Shown piece by piece: positions 34,835-42,647 of a stretch of 64,000 nucleotides of DNA. Each line of letters starts with the position of its first letter. Positions within the stretch are counted from its first letter, which is position 1. The notes below the pieces were generated by a model. It made no database searches and was not told where the DNA came from. It worked only from the letters and a program-made list of their open reading frames with translations. The position numbers and the translations under genes are program-made. This DNA comes from Finegoldia magna_J (GTDB lineage Bacteria > Bacillota > Clostridia > Tissierellales > Peptoniphilaceae). The stretch covers positions 277,174 to 341,173 of the forward strand of contig NZ_NDYF01000013.1 of assembly GCF_002243175.1 (NCBI RefSeq). Reading direction: 5' to 3'.

Positions 34835-34918
34835 TTTTAAAATAGCTGATGGAACATCATAATTAAAACAAATCTATTAGATTTATTATGATGATAAGCA
34901 TCTGCTATTTTTTTTGAA
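34835..34918 (+). terminator. Nested hairpin/terminator after the toxin gene
   Basis: Outer AAATAGC-TG-ATG / CAT-CTGCTATTT, inside it CATCATAAT / ATTATGATG, inside that AAATCT-ATT-AGATTT, followed by TTTTTTTT. More elaborate than an ordinary terminator. Confidence 0.75.
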
Positions 34919-34970
34919 ATAAACCTATACTATTTAGTCAGAAAACCTAACGCAGGAAGCGAGTTTTCGC

Positions 34971-35115
34971 GAAGAATATCATTCGGAAGAAATTTTGCTG
35001 ATTTCAAATCGAAGGGCTCCAGCTAAAATTTGACCGCTTGAGTGCGGAGCACGAGCTTCAAATTTTAGGAGACCAAGATTTAGAAATCACAAATTTCTGT
35101 AGACCAGATATTCGA
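34971..35115 (+). repeat. MITE-like palindromic repeat, copy 8
   Basis: GAATATCATTCGGAAG ... GTAGACCAGATATTCG, with AAAATTTGACCGC / GCTTCAAATTTTAGGA interior. With copy 9 it fills the 34919-35468 gap; no gene seen there. Confidence 0.78.
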
Positions 35116-35198
35116 GCAAAACCGCTCCTACACAACATTACCTACACTTTTCAATGCACCTCACGAATTTTTACACCATGTAATGCGAAAACCATCAG

Positions 35199-35401
35199 TT
35201 TATCCGTAAATTCCTTTAGAATAAAAGGCTTTAACTAAGCGAGTCATCTGGAGAAAATTGTGAAAACTCAATCGCAGAAATTCGGCCAAAATTTGACCGC
35301 GTAAGCGAATCGTGCTTCAAATTTTAGGATTTCGAGATTAGAGTTTTCCAGTTTTTGGAAGCCAGAGGAGCGAAGTTAAACCTTTTATTCTGGTTTGAAA
35401 C
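35199..35401 (+). repeat. Extended MITE-like repeat, copy 9 (left of fic)
   Basis: 203 bp. The family core is enclosed by an extra inverted end AGAATAAAAGG / CCTTTTATTCT. About 95% identical by eye, and in the same direction, to copy 10 on the other side of the fic gene. Confidence 0.85.
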
Positions 35402-35468
35402 CAAGTATTTCCTGCAACCAAAACCCTGTCCCTGTCTACCATCAAACGAACACTCACACCTTAATCCC

Positions 35469-36044
35469 TTACTCCTCTATATCCTCAATATCATATCGAT
35501 CCAAATCCTCATACACATATGACTGTTGAATACCACGCAAATAAACACCCCTGTCATCAACCTTGTCCGTCAAAGCATTCTTCAACAAGTGCTTAATCTC
35601 CAAAGAATTCACAGGCGACCTCTCCATAGCACTCAAATAATCAGCCCTATCCACCATCGCCCAGTCAACACACACATTCAAATTCTTCTTCAACATCAAG
35701 TCCAGCCAAATCCTAGTCGCGCGACCATTACCTTCCCTGAAAGGATGCGCCACATTCATCTCCACATACTTCTCAACAATCTCATCAAAAGACCCCTCAG
35801 GCATCCTCTCAATAATCGCCAAATTGCTCTCTAAATACAACAAATTTGCAAACCTGAAATTCCCCTTTGACAAATTCACATCACGAGTCTTCCCTGCAAA
35901 CTCAAAAATATCTTGAAACAAAAACCCGTGAATCTCCTGCAAACCCTTGTAAGTACCAACCTCAAAGTTATTAATCAAACCCTCGTCCCAAAGCTCAATA
36001 GCCCTCTTCTTAGACAAAAGTTCCTCATCAATAAAACGACCCAT
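35469..36044 (-). CDS. Fic domain protein (AMP-transferase-like)
   Basis: 191 residues. The full catalytic motif HPFREGNGRATR (His nucleophile-activator, Gly-Asn-Gly phosphate loop) is intact, preceded by the beta-hairpin target-docking region (GKTRDVNLSKGNFRF). Such enzymes AMPylate proteins using ATP. I see no inhibitory S/T-x-x-x-E-G/N helix in the chain and no small antitoxin gene beside it, so its control is unclear. ATG at 36044 with AAGGGATGG upstream. The gene sits alone between two 203-bp direct repeats, suggesting acquisition or excision as a unit. Confidence 0.88.
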   Translation of the reverse strand: MGRFIDEELLSKKRAIELWDEGLINNFEVGTYKGLQEIHGFLFQDIFEFAGKTRDVNLSKGNFRFANLLYLESNLAIIERMPEGSFDEIVEKYVEMNVAHPFREGNGRATRIWLDLMLKKNLNVCVDWAMVDRADYLSAMERSPVNSLEIKHLLKNALTDKVDDRGVYLRGIQQSYVYEDLDRYDIEDIEE

Positions 36045-36144
36045 CAAACACCATCCCTTCTTATAATTATTTTATGTAAATTTTTGCTTATTATCAAAAC
36101 ATCTCAATTTTAATACGGTTAAAATTTTATTATTGTAAATTACC

Positions 36145-36347
36145 TTTTATCCACAAATTCCTTTAGAATAAAAGGCTTTAACTAAGCGAGTCATCTGGAA
36201 AAAATTGTGAAAACTCAATCGCAGAAATCCGGCTAAAATTTGACCGCGTAAGCGAAGCGTGCTTCAAATTTTAGGATTTCGAGATTAGAGTTTTCCAGTT
36301 TTTGGAAGCCAGACGAGTGAAGTTAAACCTTTTATTCTGGTTTGAAA
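36145..36347 (+). repeat. Extended MITE-like repeat, copy 10 (right of fic)
   Basis: 203-bp direct repeat of copy 9; contains GAGTCATCTGGAAAAAATTG, the GCGTAAGCGAAGCGTGC core and CCTTTTATTCTGG end. The rest of the 36045-36498 gap is pyrimidine-rich (CCCTGTCCCTGTCTACC repeated) with no gene. Confidence 0.85.
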
Positions 36348-36498
36348 CAACGTAAATCTTTCAACAAAAACCCTGTTTCTGTCTATCTCTACACGAATTC
36401 TCAACGTATCTCTAGCAACAAAACCCTGTCCCTGTCTACCTCCACACGAACTCTCTACTCTAACTCTAACAACATCCCATCTAAAAAACTCTAATACC

Positions 36499-37233
36499 TC
36501 ACCTTACAAACTCATACCTCAACACACCCGCTTCTCCTGGCTCCAATTCCTCAACAACCTTCCCTTGGTAAAACACACACGCTCCACCCTTCGCCCTGTC
36601 ATCCTCATTCACAAACGAATTCACAAATAAAACCGGCATCGGCACAAGCTGAGATTGTTTCTTGTAGTCCTCAAACTCATTCTTAAACCAGTCCTTCACC
36701 GAAAAATCGACAAACACAGGCCACAACAAAATATCAGAGTCAATCATAGAAATATAAGTATACAAATTCTCATCCCAGAAATCACCGCAAATCAACGTAG
36801 AAAAACTCACTCCATCCATCTTGTACAAATACAACTTATCGCCTTCCCTGTAATCGCTGCAAGCAGAAGGCTCCTTCCAACCAGGACTCATTCTCCTGTA
36901 ATTGTTCAAAATCTCGCCACGTTTCGTCACAGTCATCTGCGAAGAATAAAATGCACCATGATCATTCTCAATATATCCGAACGAAATCGCAACTTCATTC
37001 TCCCTCGCAATCCTACGAACCTCCGCAATCTCGTTCGAATTTTGCGTCACAGGAACACCGACATCATCCTTGTACACAAAACTCAAACACTCAAACCCTT
37101 GCAGAAAACTCTCCCCAAACACGCACATATCAGCTCCGTTTGCTGCCTCATCTCTTGCGTATTTCTCAATCTGCTTCAAATTAAATTCCTTATCATTCAA
37201 ACGCTGCTCCACAGCACACAAACTAATCTTCAT
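36499..37233 (-). CDS. Carbon-nitrogen hydrolase (nitrilase superfamily)
   Basis: 244 residues. The Glu-Lys-Cys triad is recognisable: FGESFLQGFE (Glu ~41), YRRMSPGWKE (Lys ~121) and LICGDFWDE (Cys ~149). Members hydrolyse amides or nitriles such as omega-amido acids, deaminated glutathione or N-carbamoyl amines; the substrate here is not evident. Its start codon overlaps the stop of the acetyltransferase gene (TAATG), so both are made from one mRNA and may act on the same amine or amide. Confidence 0.85.
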   Translation of the reverse strand: MKISLCAVEQRLNDKEFNLKQIEKYARDEAANGADMCVFGESFLQGFECLSFVYKDDVGVPVTQNSNEIAEVRRIARENEVAISFGYIENDHGAFYSSQMTVTKRGEILNNYRRMSPGWKEPSACSDYREGDKLYLYKMDGVSFSTLICGDFWDENLYTYISMIDSDILLWPVFVDFSVKDWFKNEFEDYKKQSQLVPMPVLFVNSFVNEDDRAKGGACVFYQGKVVEELEPGEAGVLRYEFVR

Positions 37234-37736
37234 TACTCAAAAAACTCCCTTGCATAACTCAACTCACCACGAGTCTTGAAACCATCCTCGCATCTCGCCA
37301 TGAAATAATCATCCTCAACATAAAATGGACACAAAATCCCGTAGTCCCTCGCCCTCGTGAAACCAAACCTCGTGAACACACTAGGCTCACCCATCACGCA
37401 GATAAATTTCACCCCAAGGCTCATAACATCATCGACAGCATTTCCCACAAGCAAATCCACATTATCATCACTCAAATGCTCATCGTCAATGTAGAAAATC
37501 GACAACAACAACCCATCGAACTTCCTCACATGACACCTCGTGAACATCACAAGCCCACAAATCGCATCGCCATCTTCCAACACAAACGTACAATCCTCAC
37601 AGAAACTCTCCGATTTCACAATGTCTGTGAATAATTTCGCATCGCTCTTCTCAGAAAAACTGTACTTCATATTAGAATCTCTCAACAAATCACAACATCT
37701 GTCGTAATCATTCGCATTATATAATCTATATCTCAT
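37233..37736 (-). CDS. GNAT-family N-acetyltransferase
   Basis: 167 residues. The C-terminal VFTRFGFTRARDYGI is the YhbS-like signature at the end of the acetyl-CoA fold; the strand CGLVMFTRCHVRKF and LLSIFYIDDEHL lie in the core, although the classic R/Q-x-x-G-x-G/A loop is modified to DDNVDLLVGNAV. GNAT enzymes acetylate amines; the target is unknown. AAAGAGGG is 7 nt before the ATG. First gene of a two-gene operon with the nitrilase-like gene. Confidence 0.75.
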   Translation of the reverse strand: MRYRLYNANDYDRCCDLLRDSNMKYSFSEKSDAKLFTDIVKSESFCEDCTFVLEDGDAICGLVMFTRCHVRKFDGLLLSIFYIDDEHLSDDNVDLLVGNAVDDVMSLGVKFICVMGEPSVFTRFGFTRARDYGILCPFYVEDDYFMARCEDGFKTRGELSYAREFFE

Positions 37737-37888
37737 AAATCCCTCTTTTTCATCATTCGTTACATCAATTATATCCTAATTCACACACATTTACCATTTC
37801 TATCATCACATCACCCACCAACCACACACTCATAAAATAACCACATTTAAGTAATAAAATTTAATTAATACGAAACAAGGAGGAATTA

Positions 37889-38530
37889 ATGCAACAAACT
37901 AAAAAAAGATACACAATAGGCGAAGAAATCTTCAACTCCGTAACACATGGAGTGGGAGTTCTAATAGCAATAGCGTTCATGGTACTATTAATCATAAAAT
38001 CTCAAGGCAACCCTCCACTCATAATTGCAAACATAATCTACGGAGTAAGCCTAATGCTGATGTTCCTATTCTCCACACTATATCACGCCATCACCAACAC
38101 CAAAGCAAAAAAAGTCCTCAGATATTTTGACCACTCTGCAATATTCATCTGCATAGCTGGAACATTCACACCAATAATAGTTAGAGTGTTACAAGGCGCA
38201 CAAAGAGTAGGATTTCTCGTAGCCGTTTGGCTTATAGCGCTAGTAGGAATAATCCTCAAAATCACAATATTCAAGAAAAATCTCCAAGAAAAATACAAAA
38301 AGCAATCACTCATACTTTACGTAGTAATGGGATGGATGTCCGTTCTACTTATGAAAAAAGTCATCCAAATCTCTGGAATGCCTTCCTTCATACTCATATT
38401 GTCGGGAGGAATACTCTATTCCATCGGAGTCTACTTCTACGCTAAAAAACGCAAATACTTCCATTCAATATGGCACATATTCATAATACTAGCATCAGTA
38501 GCACAGTTTTTCGGAATATATTTCGGATAA
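37889..38530 (+). CDS. Hemolysin III family (TrhA/PAQR-like) membrane protein
   Basis: 213 residues with seven membrane segments. Conserved motifs EEIFNSVTHGVGV, FLFSTLYHAI, RYFDHSAIFICIAGTFTP and HSIWHIFI supply the His/Asp/Ser metal site of the PAQR/hemolysin III superfamily. Bacterial members affect membrane lipid homeostasis; despite the name, most are not cytolysins. ACAAGGAGG is 7 nt before the ATG. Confidence 0.9.
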   Translation: MQQTKKRYTIGEEIFNSVTHGVGVLIAIAFMVLLIIKSQGNPPLIIANIIYGVSLMLMFLFSTLYHAITNTKAKKVLRYFDHSAIFICIAGTFTPIIVRVLQGAQRVGFLVAVWLIALVGIILKITIFKKNLQEKYKKQSLILYVVMGWMSVLLMKKVIQISGMPSFILILSGGILYSIGVYFYAKKRKYFHSIWHIFIILASVAQFFGIYFG

Positions 38531-38551
38531 AAAATTAATAGATATAAATTA

Positions 38552-38586
38552 AAAACGACTAACTCGTAAGAGAAAGTCGTTTTTTG
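38552..38586. terminator. Bidirectional terminator
   Basis: AACGACT-AACTCGTAAGAGA-AGTCGTT with T residues on the plus side; lies between convergent genes. Confidence 0.82.
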
Positions 38587-38626
38587 TATTATGCACAGTA
38601 AAATCAAATATTTAATAAATCAATAA

Positions 38627-39814
38627 TTATTTTAGTGTTTCTCTTGCAAATTCATCAAACTCTTCATCAGATAACATTGTATCGTTTTTAAATAATCGTT
38701 TACCAATATATCCTCTCATCATATTAGAACTCTTCTTATCAATTGTTAAGAAAAAATCTTCATGTAATTCGTCAATCAATTTTAAGGAATCACCTTTTGT
38801 ATAACTTAAATCATCGTGTAATACATTAATTAGTGACGGTAACCACGCCGTGTTAAATCTTCTAAATACAAACATAGGTCTTGTAGTATTAATGTCTTCA
38901 TTAATATCTTTTAAATATTTCACTATTCTCCATATTATTATCCTTGCACTTAGCATACTTACATCTGAATTCAAATCTACGATTGAATCAGCAAAGCTAG
39001 GGTTATTTATATCTAATTTTTTAGAAAAACCTGGAAGTTTGCTTCTAAAAGGAAAAGCTTCTAAATTTACTATTTTCTTCGACATTTTTTCTAGTTTGTT
39101 CCATTCAGCATCTGATAAGTTTTTCATCAATGGTTGAATAGACTTTTCATTATCCATGTAAGAAATAATAATCTGTGCAAAATACCTGCTTAAATAATAT
39201 CCATAATACTTTTTTGGCGTTTTTTTATCTTTTTTAATTTTTTTATGAAGAGAATCCAATTCTTTATGTAGTATGCTACTTTCTGCCTCTTTATTCATAA
39301 TATAATTCTCTATTTCTTTTTTAGTTTTTAAAATATCTCCGTTTTTATCTAAGATTTCTAGTGACTGATCGTCAGATTCTAATTTCCTTGCTTCCTCATA
39401 AAAACTAGTTATACCTTTGTTTTTTCTGCCGTTATATTGAATATTCGGATTCACTAAGCACAAAAACAACGTACCATTTTCAATATCTCCTCTAACATGA
39501 CTCGGAATTCCATAATCAATACTTGCTGCCTTACCATTCTTATCCTTTAATTCATTATATAACTTATCATCTATCTTTAGCCATGAAAACTCCTTATCAT
39601 CATTCTTCAAAGCTTCAAAGAAATCATCTAATAATTCATCAATGTCTTTTCCTTTACGTTGAGTATTCTCTTCCTCTGGATTCTTTTCTCTCCATGGATT
39701 ATATTTTTCAGGAAATTTATCAATTTTATCTACGTTTTCTATTTTTTCTTTATATTTATTTACCAACTCTTCCAATGCTTTTGACTCTTTCAATGCTACC
39801 GACTTCTTAGTCAT
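38627..39814 (-). CDS. Hypothetical protein, 395 aa, possible glycosylase-like fold
   Basis: Not recognised with confidence. Soluble, Lys/Glu-rich N-terminal helices (~1-100), then TLFLCLVNPNIQYNGR (~125), YYGYYLSRYFAQII (~200), NLEAFPFRSKLPGF (~265) and RPMFVFRRFNTAWLPSL (~330). The order N-P-N loop, aromatic YY, FPFRS, late VFRRF resembles a group of uncharacterised uracil-DNA-glycosylase-like proteins often found in accessory DNA; this is an impression from motifs only. GGAGGTG precedes the ATG at 39814. A stand-alone gene between the hemolysin III gene and the pilus locus; function open. Confidence 0.65.
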   Translation of the reverse strand: MTKKSVALKESKALEELVNKYKEKIENVDKIDKFPEKYNPWREKNPEEENTQRKGKDIDELLDDFFEALKNDDKEFSWLKIDDKLYNELKDKNGKAASIDYGIPSHVRGDIENGTLFLCLVNPNIQYNGRKNKGITSFYEEARKLESDDQSLEILDKNGDILKTKKEIENYIMNKEAESSILHKELDSLHKKIKKDKKTPKKYYGYYLSRYFAQIIISYMDNEKSIQPLMKNLSDAEWNKLEKMSKKIVNLEAFPFRSKLPGFSKKLDINNPSFADSIVDLNSDVSMLSARIIIWRIVKYLKDINEDINTTRPMFVFRRFNTAWLPSLINVLHDDLSYTKGDSLKLIDELHEDFFLTIDKKSSNMMRGYIGKRLFKNDTMLSDEEFDEFARETLK

Positions 39815-39908
39815 AACTACACCTCCACAAAACATTCCGTCATAATCTTTACAACTTATATATACCCAATTTTAAAAGATAATCATGCATTCCAATATTT
39901 CGCCCACA

Positions 39909-39936
39909 CAAAAAACTGCGAGCTCACACCCGCAGT
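39909..39936 (-). terminator. Terminator of the pilus operon
   Basis: ACTGCG-GGTGTGAGCT-CGCAGT plus TTTTTT on the minus strand, just past the third sortase. Confidence 0.88.
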
Positions 39937-39939
39937 CTC

Positions 39940-40791
39940 CTAATCTTTGTGTCTTCTAATATCCAACACAAACTTTCTAATATTCACAATCAACACAATC
40001 CACGCTAAGATTGTACACGCCAACAAAACATAATCCACAGTCTTTGATGACGAATCGTTCTTCACGTTCAATTGTGCCTCATTTTTCTTATTCGTAGCAC
40101 CAGCCGTAGTTTTACCAGAATTCTCATCAACTCTCACGCAGTTAATCAAAATCCTTCTAGTAAACGGAGGATACATAGGATCACACGACAATATAGTCAG
40201 CATATCCTTGCCTTCCACAGGCTTCAACCTATCCCAATCCGACGGACTGATGTACTCTCTTCCGACAACCTTGTACGTCAACGTCTTACCATGATGATGC
40301 ACATACACCACATCATTCGAATACAATTGACCCACCTTCAGCAACATAATATCGCCGTACCAACCCCTGTGGCCCGCAAGCACACTACGCCTGCCCTTAC
40401 CACCCACAGGAATCGAAGTACCGTCAAGTTGACCGACACCCTTCGCCAAATGATTGTAACTAGCTCCCAAATAAATCGGCTTCTTGAAATTAATCTTAGG
40501 AATCTCCAAATACCCGAAAATCCCATTCTCATCAATCACCTTGCTACTCTCAAGCTCAATATCCTCCGAATTAAAAGGATCCACAAGACCCGTATCATCC
40601 ACATTCACATTCGAATTGTATTTGTCGATTCGTTCGGAAAGCTCAGTCGACATCTCACCTTGTGTCCTCAAAAAATCATCCATCTTTTTATCTTGCGTGA
40701 CAATCTTATACGACAAATTGCTCAAACAAAAAGTCAATATCCCAATCCCCACAAACAAAATCACATAACCAAACTTCCTACTTGATCTCAT
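39940..40791 (-). CDS. Class C sortase 3
   Basis: 283 residues. N-terminal membrane helix (~8-28), lid motif DPF (~69), sortase barrel with LAGHRG (His), TILSCDP (Cys) and TRRILINC (Arg), then a second C-terminal helix (~250-270), the two-helix layout of pilus-polymerising class C sortases. More divergent than the other two (SCDP rather than TCTP), so it may anchor a different subunit or attach the pilus to the wall. Overlaps the previous sortase gene by 14 nt. Confidence 0.9.
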   Translation of the reverse strand: MRSSRKFGYVILFVGIGILTFCLSNLSYKIVTQDKKMDDFLRTQGEMSTELSERIDKYNSNVNVDDTGLVDPFNSEDIELESSKVIDENGIFGYLEIPKINFKKPIYLGASYNHLAKGVGQLDGTSIPVGGKGRRSVLAGHRGWYGDIMLLKVGQLYSNDVVYVHHHGKTLTYKVVGREYISPSDWDRLKPVEGKDMLTILSCDPMYPPFTRRILINCVRVDENSGKTTAGATNKKNEAQLNVKNDSSSKTVDYVLLACTILAWIVLIVNIRKFVLDIRRHKD

Positions 40792-41617
40792 TATTCTTCT
40801 TCCTTCTTCTTTGTCTAATATAGTACCACAACAAAATCGCGATAATAATCAGTGAAATAATCAAATAAATCTTGTACTTACCAGTCACTTGACTCACCAA
40901 ATCCTTCTCCACAGCAGCAGGATTGTATTCAGTACGCTCAGCACGCACCAACAACCTGTGCGAATTAATCATATACGGAGTGCAAGTCAACAACGTACAG
41001 TAATCCTTGTCCTCCACAACCAAAACCTTGTCGAAATCGCTAGGCTCCACAACAAAAACGTCAATAACCTTGTATGCCAACACCTCTTTGATATTGTGAA
41101 TGTAGAACACATCGCCCTTCTTCATCTTGTTCAAATCAGTAAACAACTTCGCCGTAGGAAGACCCCTGTGAGCAGTCAACACAGTGTGAGTACCCTTGCC
41201 ACCAACAGGAAGGGACGTCCCCTCCAAGTGACCAACACCCTTTTGCAAAACCTCCTCACTAGTACCAGCGTAAATCGGCAAATCCTGATTAATCTTCGGA
41301 ATCTCAACGTGGCCTATCTTCTCCTTCACCTCAAGCATTCTCGCATACTCGCTAATCGCATTCTTCTTTTCCTTCTCAGAATAAGGATCCGCAAGCTTAC
41401 TAGGATCCAAAGTCTTGTTGTAAATCTGAGCGAGTCTAATCCTCCTGTCAATCTCCTTCTTGTCAATCTTCTTAGCCGTAGTATCAAAATCGTGCACCGC
41501 ACTGTTAGCCTCAATCCTGTAATACAACCTTGAAATCAGAGGATACATCGCTACAGCAAAACCCACCAAGAAAATCAACACATATTTCAAATTTTCCTTT
41601 AACTTAGACTTCTTCAT
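40778..41617 (-). CDS. Class C sortase 2
   Basis: 279 residues, two membrane helices, lid DPYS (~78), active site TAHRG (His), LLTCTP (Cys), SHRLLVRA (Arg). It shares long identical stretches with sortase 1 (KINQDLP, GHLEGTSLP, GLPTAKLFTDL), evidence of a recent tandem duplication. It cleaves LPXTG-type signals and joins pilin subunits through the pilin-motif lysine. Start overlaps sortase 1 by 14 nt; basic C-terminal tail RQRRRKK faces the cytosol. Confidence 0.93.
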   Translation of the reverse strand: MKKSKLKENLKYVLIFLVGFAVAMYPLISRLYYRIEANSAVHDFDTTAKKIDKKEIDRRIRLAQIYNKTLDPSKLADPYSEKEKKNAISEYARMLEVKEKIGHVEIPKINQDLPIYAGTSEEVLQKGVGHLEGTSLPVGGKGTHTVLTAHRGLPTAKLFTDLNKMKKGDVFYIHNIKEVLAYKVIDVFVVEPSDFDKVLVVEDKDYCTLLTCTPYMINSHRLLVRAERTEYNPAAVEKDLVSQVTGKYKIYLIISLIIIAILLWYYIRQRRRKKNNEIK

Positions 41618-42470
41618 GCTTATCCTCTACATCAAGTTCCTTCAACCTTTTCTTAGCCTTACGTTGACGATAAATCAAATACAACAAAATAGCGATAATA
41701 ACCAAAGAAACATAGAACAAATACCTGTAAATATAACTTGCCTTATTATCAGCAATCAGAGCCTCATCCACAGCCGGAACATAAGGAACCCTGTGACCTC
41801 TAACCAAAAGCCTGTGCGAATTAATCATAATAGGAGTACAAGTAAGTAACGTACAATAATCATGACCCTTCACAATCAGCAAATCATTAAAATTAGACGG
41901 CTCCACAATCTTAATCTGATCCACCTGATAAGCCAATGTCCCGAAAATATTGTGAACGTAGAACTTATCGCCAATCTTCATCATCTTCAAATCCGTAAAC
42001 AACTTCGCCGTAGGAAGCCCACTGTGCGCAGTCAATACCGCGTGAGTATTATTCCCACCAATAGGAAGAGAAGTCCCCTCCAAGTGACCAATCCCAATCT
42101 GCAACACATCCTCGCTCGTACCAGCATACATCGGCAAATCCTGATTAATCTTCGGAATCTCCACGTGACCAATCTTCTCCTTCACCTCAAGCATTCTCGC
42201 ATAAGCCTTCCTGCCCTCTTCTTGGTTCTTCTTGTCATAAGGATCCTTGCTCACAACATTGTTCAACGAATCATTGTAGCCCTTCGCCAAAGCCAACCTC
42301 TTATCCAATTCCTCCTTCGACAAACCCTTCACAGCCTTGTCGAACTCCTTCACTTGATTTGTGGAATCCACCCTATAATACAACCTAGAAATCACAGGAT
42401 ACATCATCACACCAAATCCCAACAAAAATATTAAAATAAACACAAAATTATGCTTAATCTTCTTCCACAT
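41604..42470 (-). CDS. Class C sortase 1
   Basis: 288 residues, same plan: helix, DPY lid, TAHSG (His; Ser replaces the more common Arg), LLTCTP (Cys), SHRLLVRG (Arg), C-terminal helix. Start at the ATG at 42470 with AAAGG 8 nt upstream. First of three sortases after the pilin genes, the normal order in Gram-positive pilus islands. Close paralogue of sortase 2. Confidence 0.92.
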   Translation of the reverse strand: MWKKIKHNFVFILIFLLGFGVMMYPVISRLYYRVDSTNQVKEFDKAVKGLSKEELDKRLALAKGYNDSLNNVVSKDPYDKKNQEEGRKAYARMLEVKEKIGHVEIPKINQDLPMYAGTSEDVLQIGIGHLEGTSLPIGGNNTHAVLTAHSGLPTAKLFTDLKMMKIGDKFYVHNIFGTLAYQVDQIKIVEPSNFNDLLIVKGHDYCTLLTCTPIMINSHRLLVRGHRVPYVPAVDEALIADNKASYIYRYLFYVSLVIIAILLYLIYRQRKAKKRLKELDVEDKHEEV

Positions 42471-42560
42471 TACAATAACCTTTCTCAAACACCGATTTCC
42501 AAGTCAATTATACCCTAAAAAAATAAAATCGAAAAACATTTGAGCCCTCAAACATAAACA

Positions 42561-42617
42561 AAACCCTCACGCCAATAACCCAACTCACAATCGTAGATCA
42601 CCTAGCATGAGGGCATG
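42561..42617 (-). terminator. Long-loop hairpin between minor pilin and sortase genes
   Basis: CCCTCATGC / GCGTGAGGG with a ~38-nt loop and TTTTG after it on the minus strand. It may lower sortase expression relative to the pilins. Confidence 0.6.
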
Positions 42618-42647
42618 CTACATTCATATTCCAAATAATTTTTCGAA

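Noticed and set aside
37889..38530. Cytolysin/virulence call for the hemolysin III family gene
   Set aside because: The family is a membrane PAQR-like group; the sequence gives no evidence of lytic activity.
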